Assembly (NCBI RefSeq): GCF_900187125.1
Contig: NZ_LT906468.1
Coordinates: 3,286,001-3,350,000, forward strand
DNA from: Sphingobacterium mizutaii
GTDB lineage: Bacteria; Bacteroidota; Bacteroidia; Sphingobacteriales; Sphingobacteriaceae
Length of the DNA: 64,000 bases
Direction of reading: 5' to 3'
In this document: positions 33,507 through 42,648 of the stretch, piece by piece
Layout of the letters: each line of letters starts with the position of its first letter
Numbering within the stretch: the stretch's first letter is position 1
Notes under the pieces: model-generated
Database searches by the model: none
What the model saw: the letters and a program-made list of their open reading frames with translations, nothing else
Told to the model about the DNA's origin: nothing
Made by a program: the position numbers and the translations under genes

Positions 33507-36248
33507 ATGGACAAATTGACATTTTTGAGTAATGCTGATTCGAGTTACATCGACGGTTTATATCAAGCATACAAAGCTGACCCAAATTCAGTAGATTTTG
33601 GTTGGCAAAAGTTTTTTGAAGGATTTGACTTTGGTCAAACATCAGAAGGTGGTTCGGTTGAATCAGTTGAAGGTGTTTCTGATCACGCATTAAAAGAAAT
33701 CAACGTATTAAACATGATCCATGGTTATAGAGACCGTGGTCACCTATTTACCCAAACCAACCCTGTTCGCGAGCGCCGCAAATACTACCCTGGCAAAGAA
33801 TTAGAGACCTTTGGCCTATCAGAATCTGATATGGACACGGTTTTCAATGCTGGTGTGGAAGTTGGTTTAGGCCCTGCCAAATTAAGAGATATCCGCCAGC
33901 TTATCGAGGACACTTACTGTCGTTCGATTGGTGCTGAATTCAAATATATCCGTAACCCTGAAAAAATCAAATGGTTGCAAGACCATATGGAAGCGGATAG
34001 AAACCAACCTCATTACGATGTTGACCAAAAGAAACGCATTTTCAGAAAATTGAACCGTGCGGTTATTTTCGAAAGTTTCTTGGGAACAAAATTCTTGGGA
34101 CAAAAACGTTTCTCCCTTGAAGGTGCAGAAAGCTTAATCCCTGCATTGGATTCCATCATTGAAAAAGGTGCAAGTTTAGGTATCCAAGAATTTATGATTG
34201 GTATGGCACACCGTGGTCGTTTGAACGTATTGGCAAACATCATGGGAAAACCTTACAAAACCATTTTCTCGGAATTCGAAGGCAAAATGTATGCGGAAGA
34301 AGATCCAGAATTGCAATTTGGTGGTGACGTAAAATATCACTTGGGTTATTCATCCGATGTGACTACAGAAGATGGCAAATCCATCCACCTTTCCCTAGCA
34401 CCTAACCCTTCGCACTTAGAAACCGTTGACCCAATCGTTGAAGGTATCACGCGTTCGAAAATCGACATGAAATACAATGGCGATTCTTCGAAAATTGCGC
34501 CGATCTTGATTCATGGGGATGCTGCTATTGCTGGTCAAGGTGTGGTATACGAGGTAACTCAGATGTCAAAACTTGAAGGATACCGCACTGGTGGTACCAT
34601 TCATATCGTGATCAACAACCAAGTTGGTTTTACAACTAACTACAAAGATGCACGTTCAGGAACTTACTGTACTGACGTCGCAAAAATCTCTTCTTCACCT
34701 GTATTCCATGTAAACGGTGATGATGCAGAAGCAGTAGTATACGCGATTAATTTAGCGGTAGAATACCGTCAAAAATATAAAACTGACGTTTACATCGACC
34801 TATTATGTTACCGTCGTTACGGACATAACGAGGCTGATGAGCCTAAGTTTACCCAACCATTGCTGTACAAGGCAATTGAAAAACACCCTAATCCAAAAGA
34901 TGTATATGCTAATAAATTAGTGGATGAGAAATCAATTGACCAGAGCTATGTGAAAAGCACCGAGAAGGAGTTTAAGGATTACCTTCAAGAGCAATTGGAC
35001 ATCGCTAAGAAAACGGACAAACTGGACGAAGAAGTTCCAATGTTCGGTGGAGCGTGGAAAGGATTACATGCTGCTAAAAAAGCAGATAACTATGAAGAGG
35101 TTGACACCAAAGTTCCAGCTAAGGAATTCTTGAAATTAGCCAATGAGATCACTACTTTGCCGAAAGACAAGAAATTCTTCCGTAAGATTTCTAAATTGTT
35201 CGAAGACCGTGCTGCCATGGTTAAAAATGACAACTACGATTGGGCAATGGGTGAGTTGATGGCTTATGCGACCTTATTGGATGAAGGCAATCGCGTTCGT
35301 ATCTCAGGACAGGATGTTCAACGTGGTACATTCTCCCATAGACATGCGGTCCTAACTTTGGAAGATTCTGAAGAGAAATACATTCCATTGGCAAATGTAA
35401 ATGGTGGCGAGCGTTTCAACATCTACAACTCTTTACTTTCTGAGTATGCAGTTTTAGGTTTTGAATATGGCTATGCGTTGGCAAACCCACAAGCACTGAC
35501 CGTGTGGGAAGCACAGTTTGGTGACTTCTACAATGGTGCACAGATCATCGTTGACCAATATTTGTCAAGTGCAGAAACTAAATGGAAAAGATCGAACGGA
35601 TTGGTCATGATGTTACCTCATGGTATGGAAGGTCAAGGACCAGAGCACTCTTCAGGACGTATCGAGCGTTTCTTGGAATTATGTGCTAACGATAACCTGA
35701 TCATTGCAAACTGTACTACTCCAGCGAACTATTTCCACTTATTGCGTCGTCAATTGGTAAGAGACTTCCGTAAACCATTGGTTGTCTTTACTCCAAAAAG
35801 TTTATTACGCCATCCAAAAGTGGTTTCTAAACTGGATAACTTTACCAAAGAGAACTTCCAAGAGGTAATCGATGACAACTACGCAAAAGCAACAACAGTA
35901 AAACGTGTATTATTCTGTTCAGGAAAGATCTACTACGATTTATTGGAGAAACAACAAGCAGACAAACGTACCGATGTAGCAATCGTAAGGGTTGAGCAAT
36001 TGTACCCTGCTCCTGCTGAGCAATTCAAGGCGATCCGTGCGAAATACAAAAAAGCGACGGAATTCATCTGGGTTCAGGAAGAAAATGAGAACATGGGTGC
36101 ATGGCCTTATTACTGCCGTATTTTCCGCAAGACAGATCTTGATTTCACGGATTATATTGCACGTACCGAGAGCGGAAGTCCTGCAACGGGTTACATGAAA
36201 AAACATGTGGCACAACAAGAAGCAATAATTAATAAATCATTCGAATAA
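33507..36248 (+). CDS. sucA: 2-oxoglutarate dehydrogenase E1 component
   Basis: The 913-residue protein is a normal-length SucA. The N-terminal lead (FLSNADSSYIDGLYQAYKAD) binds the E2/E3 core. The thiamine-diphosphate domain has MAHRGRLNVLANI (about 231-243), HGDAAIAGQGVVYE and the NNQVGFTT metal segment. The transketolase-like C-terminal half carries MLPHGMEGQGPEHSSGRIER. It decarboxylates 2-oxoglutarate in the TCA cycle, passing succinyl groups to SucB. sucB follows after 65 bases; no E3 (lpd) gene is in the window, so E3 is supplied from elsewhere. Confidence 0.96.
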   Translation: MDKLTFLSNADSSYIDGLYQAYKADPNSVDFGWQKFFEGFDFGQTSEGGSVESVEGVSDHALKEINVLNMIHGYRDRGHLFTQTNPVRERRKYYPGKELETFGLSESDMDTVFNAGVEVGLGPAKLRDIRQLIEDTYCRSIGAEFKYIRNPEKIKWLQDHMEADRNQPHYDVDQKKRIFRKLNRAVIFESFLGTKFLGQKRFSLEGAESLIPALDSIIEKGASLGIQEFMIGMAHRGRLNVLANIMGKPYKTIFSEFEGKMYAEEDPELQFGGDVKYHLGYSSDVTTEDGKSIHLSLAPNPSHLETVDPIVEGITRSKIDMKYNGDSSKIAPILIHGDAAIAGQGVVYEVTQMSKLEGYRTGGTIHIVINNQVGFTTNYKDARSGTYCTDVAKISSSPVFHVNGDDAEAVVYAINLAVEYRQKYKTDVYIDLLCYRRYGHNEADEPKFTQPLLYKAIEKHPNPKDVYANKLVDEKSIDQSYVKSTEKEFKDYLQEQLDIAKKTDKLDEEVPMFGGAWKGLHAAKKADNYEEVDTKVPAKEFLKLANEITTLPKDKKFFRKISKLFEDRAAMVKNDNYDWAMGELMAYATLLDEGNRVRISGQDVQRGTFSHRHAVLTLEDSEEKYIPLANVNGGERFNIYNSLLSEYAVLGFEYGYALANPQALTVWEAQFGDFYNGAQIIVDQYLSSAETKWKRSNGLVMMLPHGMEGQGPEHSSGRIERFLELCANDNLIIANCTTPANYFHLLRRQLVRDFRKPLVVFTPKSLLRHPKVVSKLDNFTKENFQEVIDDNYAKATTVKRVLFCSGKIYYDLLEKQQADKRTDVAIVRVEQLYPAPAEQFKAIRAKYKKATEFIWVQEENENMGAWPYYCRIFRKTDLDFTDYIARTESGSPATGYMKKHVAQQEAIINKSFE

Positions 36249-36313
36249 ACAAAATGTTTAACCGTCCGTTGTAATATTATAGTATATTTAATGGAGGTTT
36301 AAAAGAAGTAAAT

Positions 36314-37555
36314 ATGAGCTTAGAAATCAAAGTCCCTTCGGTTGGTGAATCAATTACCGAAGTAACCTTGGCCCAATGGCTAAAACAAGATGGTGATTAC
36401 GTCGAAATGGACGAGAACATTGCCGAATTAGAATCTGATAAAGCAACGTTTGAATTACCGGCAGAAAAAGCGGGTATCCTACGTATTATTGCGCAAGAGG
36501 GTGATACCCTGGAAATCGGCGCAGTAGTATGTACTATTGAAGACGGAGACGCTCCTGCAGGATCTGGCGATGCTCCAGCGAAAAAAGAGGAAGCTCCAGC
36601 TGCACAAGCGGAATCAAAACCTGCTCAAGCTGAAGCGGATGAAAGTCCTGAAACTTATGCTGCTGGCACGGCATCACCTGCTGCTGCTAAAATCTTAAGA
36701 GAAAAAGGAATTGACCCATCTACGATCAAAGGAACAGGTAAAGACGGAAGAATCACCAAAGAGGACGCTGAAAAAGCTCAAGCAACTCCAGCGAAAGCGG
36801 AATCTAAACCAGCTGCTGCTGCAGTAACAGCTACTGCTCCAGTAAGTGCTGGCGACCGTGTGGAACGTCGTGAGAAAATGAGCTCATTGCGTAAAACAAT
36901 CGCTAAGCGTTTGGTAGCCGTTAAAAATGATACCGCTATGTTAACTACTTTCAATGAAGTTAACATGCAACCTATCATGGACCTACGTGCTAAATACAAA
37001 GATACCTTCAAAGAGAAACATGGTATCGGCCTAGGCTTTATGTCATTCTTCACTAAAGCAGTGACCACTGCATTGAAAGAATGGCCTGCGGTAAATGCTC
37101 GTATCGAAGAAAACGAATTAGTATATTCTGACTTTGCTGATATTTCAATCGCAGTTTCTGCTCCAAAAGGATTAGTGGTTCCTGTGATCAGAAATGCAGA
37201 ATCTATGGCACTATACCAAATCGAGAAAGCAATTGCTGAGTTAGCTACTAAAGCTCGCGACAACAAATTGACAATCGATGAAATGACTGGTGGTACATTT
37301 ACCATTACAAATGGTGGTGTATTTGGTTCAATGATGTCTACTCCTATTATCAATGCGCCTCAATCGGCAATCTTAGGCATGCACAACATTATCCAAAGAC
37401 CAATCGCTGAAAACGGTCAAGTGGTTATCCGTCCGATGATGTATATCGCTCTTTCTTATGACCACCGTATTATTGATGGTCGTGAATCTGTAAGCTTCTT
37501 GGTACGCGTTAAGCAATTGCTAGAAGATCCAGCTAGATTATTATTGGAAGTATAA
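36314..37555 (+). CDS. sucB: Dihydrolipoyl succinyltransferase (2-oxoglutarate dehydrogenase E2)
   Basis: The 413-residue protein has a single lipoyl domain (1-80, lipoylated Lys43 in ESDKATFE) and an Ala/Pro/Glu-rich linker. The E3/E1-binding domain is at about 117-155 ([14 protein letters not shown]). The catalytic acyltransferase domain ends with [16 protein letters not shown], with His and Asp catalytic residues. It transfers succinyl from E1 to CoA. It is downstream of sucA, probably on the same mRNA, and followed by a strong terminator. Confidence 0.95.
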   Translation: MSLEIKVPSVGESITEVTLAQWLKQDGDYVEMDENIAELESDKATFELPAEKAGILRIIAQEGDTLEIGAVVCTIEDGDAPAGSGDAPAKKEEAPAAQAESKPAQAEADESPETYAAGTASPAAAKILREKGIDPSTIKGTGKDGRITKEDAEKAQATPAKAESKPAAAAVTATAPVSAGDRVERREKMSSLRKTIAKRLVAVKNDTAMLTTFNEVNMQPIMDLRAKYKDTFKEKHGIGLGFMSFFTKAVTTALKEWPAVNARIEENELVYSDFADISIAVSAPKGLVVPVIRNAESMALYQIEKAIAELATKARDNKLTIDEMTGGTFTITNGGVFGSMMSTPIINAPQSAILGMHNIIQRPIAENGQVVIRPMMYIALSYDHRIIDGRESVSFLVRVKQLLEDPARLLLEV

Positions 37556-37576
37556 TTCCAAAAACAGATAATTCTC

Positions 37577-37609
37577 AAAAGGTCGCTTAAAATAATTAAG
37601 CGACCTTTT
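37577..37609 (+). terminator. Hairpin terminator of sucAB
   Basis: Perfect 14-base arms at 37577-37590 and 37596-37609 around AATAA, then a T run. Confidence 0.88.
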
Positions 37610-37653
37610 GTATTTTTGACAGATTCTTTATAAGTTGACCTCCAAATTATTCT

Positions 37654-38673
37654 ATGCACCATTTCCGCGTATCCATGTCAAGATTACTCCTTACAGCTTT
37701 GCTTTTCCTCATTAGCTTCTCCACATTTGCTCAAAAGATTGGCCTAGGTATTGATTTCTTCGGATATGCAGACAATCGGGAATATGGAGCACAATACACG
37801 ATCCCAAAAACCTTTTTTGGGGCGACTATCTCCCCTAACCTTTTTTTTGAGATTGAGAAAAACCATAGGTTATACGGAGGTGCCCATTTTAACCAGGAGT
37901 TTGGCATCAATTCGGAAAATAAAAGTCGATGGAACCCTATCGCATATTATAACTATAAGACGGAAAAATTTGATTTTGCTTTGGGATTTATGCCTAGGCA
38001 TGAACGATTGAAAGATATCCCCCGAATGGTTTTAGCGGATACCTTGATGTATGACCGCCCCAATATCGAAGGGATGTATTTCAACTATAAGAACCGCAAT
38101 TTCCAGCAATCAGTCTTCATTGATTGGATGAGCAAACAAGGTTATCAGAATAGGGAACAATTTGTAGCTGGGATCTCAGGTAAATATGCTATCGGAAGCT
38201 TCTATATCCGCAATGATGGGATGATGTACCATAATGCCCTCACGAGCAATGATAGCATTGAGGAACATATACAGGACAATGCGGTGATCATGCTTAGGTT
38301 AGGTGTAGACCTGAGCCACAAGACCGTTTTTGACTCCTTGACCATTGATGCTGGCGCAGCAATGGGTTTTGACCGTGTCAGATCGGTCTATGACATGCAA
38401 AAAGCCAATGGCTTTATCTCCAATATCCATGTAGGCTATAAGCGATTCTTTCTTGCCAACACTTTATATCTTGGGGAACCCATGAACTTACCGAATGGCG
38501 ATTCCTTTTACCATCGTAAAACTTATGATCGATTAGATTTAGGCTGGATGCCATTTAAATCAGACAAAATAGAAGGGAAATTTACAGCTTCTTTCCATTT
38601 TTCCCCCGGAAAAGTGGATAATCAGCAAGTCTTTACCCTACGTTATAAGTTTGGAAAAACAATCGTGGATTAA
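37654..38673 (+). CDS. Predicted outer-membrane beta-barrel protein
   Basis: The 339-residue protein has a signal peptide ending at about residue 26 (FSTFAQ). Alternating aromatic strands follow throughout (LYGGAHFNQEF, IAYYNYKTEKFDFALGF), and it ends FTLRYKFGKTIVD, resembling an outer-membrane insertion signal. A second possible start is Met8. I do not recognise a specific family. It overlaps the convergent phosphotransferase gene by four bases, so both genes end inside one another. The function is unknown; envelope location is inferred from composition. Confidence 0.7.
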   Translation: MHHFRVSMSRLLLTALLFLISFSTFAQKIGLGIDFFGYADNREYGAQYTIPKTFFGATISPNLFFEIEKNHRLYGGAHFNQEFGINSENKSRWNPIAYYNYKTEKFDFALGFMPRHERLKDIPRMVLADTLMYDRPNIEGMYFNYKNRNFQQSVFIDWMSKQGYQNREQFVAGISGKYAIGSFYIRNDGMMYHNALTSNDSIEEHIQDNAVIMLRLGVDLSHKTVFDSLTIDAGAAMGFDRVRSVYDMQKANGFISNIHVGYKRFFLANTLYLGEPMNLPNGDSFYHRKTYDRLDLGWMPFKSDKIEGKFTASFHFSPGKVDNQQVFTLRYKFGKTIVD

Positions 38674-40598
38674 TTCTCTGCTACCAATTTATTGTGGATC
38701 ATTCGATTGTTATACTGCTGCATAAAGGATTCGAGATGTTTCATCAGGGAGTCCTGAACTTGGAGGTCCTTTCCCTTAAGATCATGTTCTAAAAACTTAT
38801 CGGCTTTAAGATTATAGACCGATTTCACTTCCTTATCTCCATAGGTCATAAAATAATCACCCATAAAAAAGTTATAGATATTGCCAATATTGCTGACCAC
38901 GAAATTATTCCGATCTGGAGCAAAAGCATCAAATCCAAAAGAGAAATAGGGCTTATCATATTGCAGATAGTTTAGCACGGTGGGCATAATATCAATCTGT
39001 TGTACAAGTTTATCAGAAACCCCTTTTAATTCCCCTCCTGGATAGTAGAATACAATCGGGATGGCAAATGAATTAGGCATGGTATTGTATTCCTTAAAAT
39101 GGCTCATACTGGCATGATCAGCACAGATCACGAACAGCGTATTATTGTACCAAGGGCTCTTAGAAGCGGTCTGGAAAAATTTCTTTAAGGCATGGTCGGC
39201 ATAGCCCAATGGCTCATGCAATGGCAGGGTTCCTTTCGGGAATTTACCAGCGTATTTCTCAGGGACCTTAAATGGATGGTGGGAGGACAAGGAAAAAAAG
39301 CTACTGAAAAAAGGCTCTTTCATCTGGTCCATCTGTTTGGCCATATATTGCATAAAGGGTTCATCCCAGATACCCCAAATACCATCAAAATCTGCATCAT
39401 TATTGTATTCATTTTTACCATAATAATGCTTGATTCCGGCTAATTGCATATAAGCGGAAAAGCCCATACTTCCATTCGGTGCACCATGGAAAAAGGAAGT
39501 TTCATAACCTTCATCCGAAAGCAGCTTGGCCAAACTGGTAGTCTTGTTCCCAGAATATATCGAAAGGACAAAAGGCTCACCAATAGAAGGAATTCCTGTG
39601 ATCACAGAAGGCAGCGCATCGATGGATTTACGACCGTTGGCATAAGACCTGGTAAAAGTATAGGATTGTTCAATCAAAGAGTCTAAGAAAGGCGTATAGC
39701 CTTTGTAAGTTCCATTTTCCAGGTCTTTATTGAAGAAGCCTATATGTTCTTTTCCAAAGCTCTCCAATATCAGCAACACTACGTTCAGTTTTTTAAACTG
39801 CGCTGAATCCTTTGGTTGATGGACCACCGGATACATGGCATTAAGCTCTTGGTCAGAAAAGAAATGTTCTTCCTTGAGACTTACAGCCTTTAAGGTCTTA
39901 AGAATCGAAAAAGGAGTATTGAGCACAATATTCATTTCCTCAGGAGACTTCACATAATCTCCAGCATTGCTCAAAGTGATCGGTCGAGTGCTATGTGCCC
40001 AGCCACCACGGACACCACCTACAAACAGGAAGGCTACCGTCAATAGCAGCAGCAGCTGTACCGAATAGAACTTCCAATTGAAGACCGTGGGTTTTTCAAC
40101 TTGGACTAGGTCATAAAGTTTGATCAGTCCCCAAACAATCAGAACAAAGAAAAACACCAGGTACCAGTATTCCAGACCAAAGTCCAAGAACAACTTTCCA
40201 AGATTTTCCTCATTGGCGAATTGACCGAAAACAGTACCTGTAGTCCGTTTTAAGGTAAAGGGATAATAGGCGAAATCCACCAAATTAAGAGCAATTCCAA
40301 TGCTATTTGAAACGACAAAGACCCATTTGCTAATTTTAGAAAATAGAGGATTGTATTTAAAAGGAACCGGAAAAGAAACTAACAGTATATAAAGGATATT
40401 GATGTATAGCAGGGCGACAATATCAAATTTCACCCCTCCAGCCATCATATACATCAATTCAGAAAATGATACTTGAGGAAATTGGGCCATATTGAACCCA
40501 TAGAACCCGAGCCTAAGGATTCCATAGAGCAAGAGCATCAAAGCAAGCCGTATTGCCAATGCCAAATAAGGTCCAAACCATCCTTTTAACTTGATCAT
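38670..40598 (-). CDS. LTA synthase-like membrane phosphotransferase (sulfatase fold)
   Basis: The 642-residue protein has about five membrane helices (10-200) and a periplasmic sulfatase/alkaline-phosphatase-fold domain from about 270. The metal/nucleophile region contains LLILESFGKEH (Glu279) and NGRKSIDALPS, where Ser325 sits at the position of the LtaS catalytic Thr. ADHASMSH follows near the end. LtaS-like enzymes transfer phosphoglycerol or phosphoethanolamine to lipids or glycans. In a diderm without lipoteichoic acid the acceptor is unknown, probably an outer-membrane or periplasmic glycan. It lies one base after a paralogue on the same strand. Confidence 0.82.
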   Translation of the reverse strand: MIKLKGWFGPYLALAIRLALMLLLYGILRLGFYGFNMAQFPQVSFSELMYMMAGGVKFDIVALLYINILYILLVSFPVPFKYNPLFSKISKWVFVVSNSIGIALNLVDFAYYPFTLKRTTGTVFGQFANEENLGKLFLDFGLEYWYLVFFFVLIVWGLIKLYDLVQVEKPTVFNWKFYSVQLLLLLTVAFLFVGGVRGGWAHSTRPITLSNAGDYVKSPEEMNIVLNTPFSILKTLKAVSLKEEHFFSDQELNAMYPVVHQPKDSAQFKKLNVVLLILESFGKEHIGFFNKDLENGTYKGYTPFLDSLIEQSYTFTRSYANGRKSIDALPSVITGIPSIGEPFVLSIYSGNKTTSLAKLLSDEGYETSFFHGAPNGSMGFSAYMQLAGIKHYYGKNEYNNDADFDGIWGIWDEPFMQYMAKQMDQMKEPFFSSFFSLSSHHPFKVPEKYAGKFPKGTLPLHEPLGYADHALKKFFQTASKSPWYNNTLFVICADHASMSHFKEYNTMPNSFAIPIVFYYPGGELKGVSDKLVQQIDIMPTVLNYLQYDKPYFSFGFDAFAPDRNNFVVSNIGNIYNFFMGDYFMTYGDKEVKSVYNLKADKFLEHDLKGKDLQVQDSLMKHLESFMQQYNNRMIHNKLVAEN

Positions 40599-40599
40599 A

Positions 40600-42498
40600 T
40601 TAGTATTTCATAAAGTCTTCATATACCTCTTGGTAGTATGCCTTTGCCATATTCAATAGGCTATCAGCTTTTCCCTTCGGATATTGTTCGTTGGAATTAA
40701 AGTTTATTCTATTTCCTACACGGTCGTAGGAGATAACCTCATCTTTGTTGATCACGCCAAAAGCATCTTTTGAATTATAAAATGCAATCTCCGGAAAACT
40801 ACTGTTGAATAGATCGCGGCTCCAACGATAACGATCAGTAGGCAGATTTAATTGATTTAACAGGGATTTGGCAAGATCGGTTTGATTTCCAATCTTGTTT
40901 ATTTTTTTTCCTCGGTATTCCGCTTTAATAGGTTCACCGAAAAACAAGAGCGGGATATGAAAACGTTGGGGCCTATTGATGTCCCATTTTTCAGTTGGCA
41001 ATCGGTGGCCATGGTCGGCAACCAGGACAAACAAGGTGTTATTGTACCAATCTTTGGTTTTGGCCGTTTCCAAAAATTCATGGATGGCCTGATCGGTATA
41101 ATATGCGGTACTCTTGAATTTGTTTACATTATTGTCCTTCCCGAATTTGTATTCATCATATAATTCAAAAGGTTCATGATTGACCAAAGTAAAAATACTG
41201 GAAAAGAAAGGCTGATCTACATCATCCAGATCTTCTATCATTCTTTCAAATACAACATGGTCATAAACTCCCCAAGAAGTTCTAGGCAATAAAGGGTTGA
41301 AGTTCATGATATCAACTACCTTATCAATACCATGGGCTAACATATAGGACTTAAAATTGTAGAACTCACTCTGTCCACCATGGTAAAAAGACGTCTTATA
41401 ACCTGCATTATGAAACTCTTGGCCAATGGCGGGCATATTTTCATGCTTATCGATGTATTTAATAATGCTTTCAGGGCCTTGGGCTGGAAACCCACTGAAA
41501 ATACCCACGATGCCCTTATCAGATCGATCAGATGCCGAATAGATCTGATCAAAAAATAGACCTTGGGAAATCAATTCTTCAAAATGGGGTGTAATACCTT
41601 TTTCACCACCCATAGAATGGATCAGATCAGCGACAAAACTTTCCAAAACAAGGACGACCACATTAGGCTTTTTAGTTTTCAGGATATTGAAACTAGAATC
41701 TGCCACTTCAGTAAAAGCTGGAGCTATCAGAGCTTTGGCTTCCGCATCGCTTGGGAAATATTTATAAGGCGAACGCATACGTTGGTTCCTCGTAAAATAC
41801 TCACGCAATAAGGCGTAATGTGTATTGACCGCAGCATGGTTATAGAAAGTGTTTGAAGAAAAATAAGCTTTACTAGGGTTCAATGGAGCTCTTCCAAATC
41901 CACCACGGATAAATCCGAATAGGAACAGGCCTCCGATGAAAAACTGGATTCCCAATTTCCACCACACTAATTTCTTGGGAAAATGTACGGACTTGAATAG
42001 CCTGAGGTAAAGCCAATACCCTCCGGCAGTCAATAGGACGATACCCAAAACAGGGATTAAGATGGGTGTTGATTCCGCGGAGGCCGCTGCTCCTGCAGCA
42101 TCTTCGGCAATGGCATCAATAGCCCTTTTTGAAATCTTATCCCCCCATTCCCTATAGATATTGACATTGGCAAAGGTGATGATCTGATAAAAGATCAAAA
42201 CGACAAAGGTATAGGCATTGAGCAGTTTTCTCTTTAAGATTTCATTGGAATAGTGGTTTAAAACGAGATACCCTAAAAAAGGAAGGACACAGATATAAGA
42301 GACCACGGAAAAATCAAGTGGCAATCCATGGTAGAAAATTCTCAATACATCCTTAAAATTGGAAAAATTGACTTTATCGTTGAACGAAACTAGGAAAATA
42401 AGGCGATCCAAGAAGCTCATCAACAGCCAATAGCCAAAATAGAAGAAGAAACCCCTTAAATCTTTAATAACATTCTTCATGTCATAAAAAAAATTCAA
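40600..42498 (-). CDS. LTA synthase-like membrane phosphotransferase (sulfatase fold), paralogue
   Basis: The 632-residue protein has the same layout as its neighbour: about five membrane helices in residues 20-200 and a periplasmic catalytic domain. It has VVLVLESFVADL (Glu286), SASDRSDKGIVGIFSGFP with Ser326 at the nucleophile position, and LVADHGHR. The pair was probably made by duplication, but the two differ widely in the membrane part and could form distinct or cooperating enzymes. A minus-strand CAAATTTA (42503-42510) could be the -7 box. The substrates are unknown. Confidence 0.82.
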   Translation of the reverse strand: MNFFYDMKNVIKDLRGFFFYFGYWLLMSFLDRLIFLVSFNDKVNFSNFKDVLRIFYHGLPLDFSVVSYICVLPFLGYLVLNHYSNEILKRKLLNAYTFVVLIFYQIITFANVNIYREWGDKISKRAIDAIAEDAAGAAASAESTPILIPVLGIVLLTAGGYWLYLRLFKSVHFPKKLVWWKLGIQFFIGGLFLFGFIRGGFGRAPLNPSKAYFSSNTFYNHAAVNTHYALLREYFTRNQRMRSPYKYFPSDAEAKALIAPAFTEVADSSFNILKTKKPNVVVLVLESFVADLIHSMGGEKGITPHFEELISQGLFFDQIYSASDRSDKGIVGIFSGFPAQGPESIIKYIDKHENMPAIGQEFHNAGYKTSFYHGGQSEFYNFKSYMLAHGIDKVVDIMNFNPLLPRTSWGVYDHVVFERMIEDLDDVDQPFFSSIFTLVNHEPFELYDEYKFGKDNNVNKFKSTAYYTDQAIHEFLETAKTKDWYNNTLFVLVADHGHRLPTEKWDINRPQRFHIPLLFFGEPIKAEYRGKKINKIGNQTDLAKSLLNQLNLPTDRYRWSRDLFNSSFPEIAFYNSKDAFGVINKDEVISYDRVGNRINFNSNEQYPKGKADSLLNMAKAYYQEVYEDFMKY

Positions 42499-42614
42499 TC
42501 GCCAAATTTACATTTAATTAGAGATAGTAACAGTTAATTAACATTAATTTTTCAATTAGTAAACACAGCGTATTTATTTACGGTTAGCAAGTGGGAAATA
42601 AGGCATTAAATGCG

Positions 42615-42622
42615 TATTTTTG
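42615..42622 (+). promoter_or_regulatory. Candidate -7 box of valS
   Basis: TATTTTTG matches TAnnTTTG 26 bases before the valS start. The -33 element is unclear. Confidence 0.42.
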
Positions 42623-42648
42623 TAACCTTTTAGAACATTAAGAATATA

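Noticed and set aside
36778..37353. 191-codon antisense frame inside sucB
   Set aside because: It is a shadow of the Ala/Pro-rich linker and catalytic domain of an unquestioned gene, without own motifs or start context.
33507..37555. sucA-sucB missing E3 as an anomaly
   Set aside because: The lpd gene is often elsewhere in the genome, so this is normal.
38670..42498. Annotating the two genes as secreted sulfatases
   Set aside because: The formylglycine motif C/SxPxR is absent, and the five-helix membrane domain fits LTA synthase-like enzymes.
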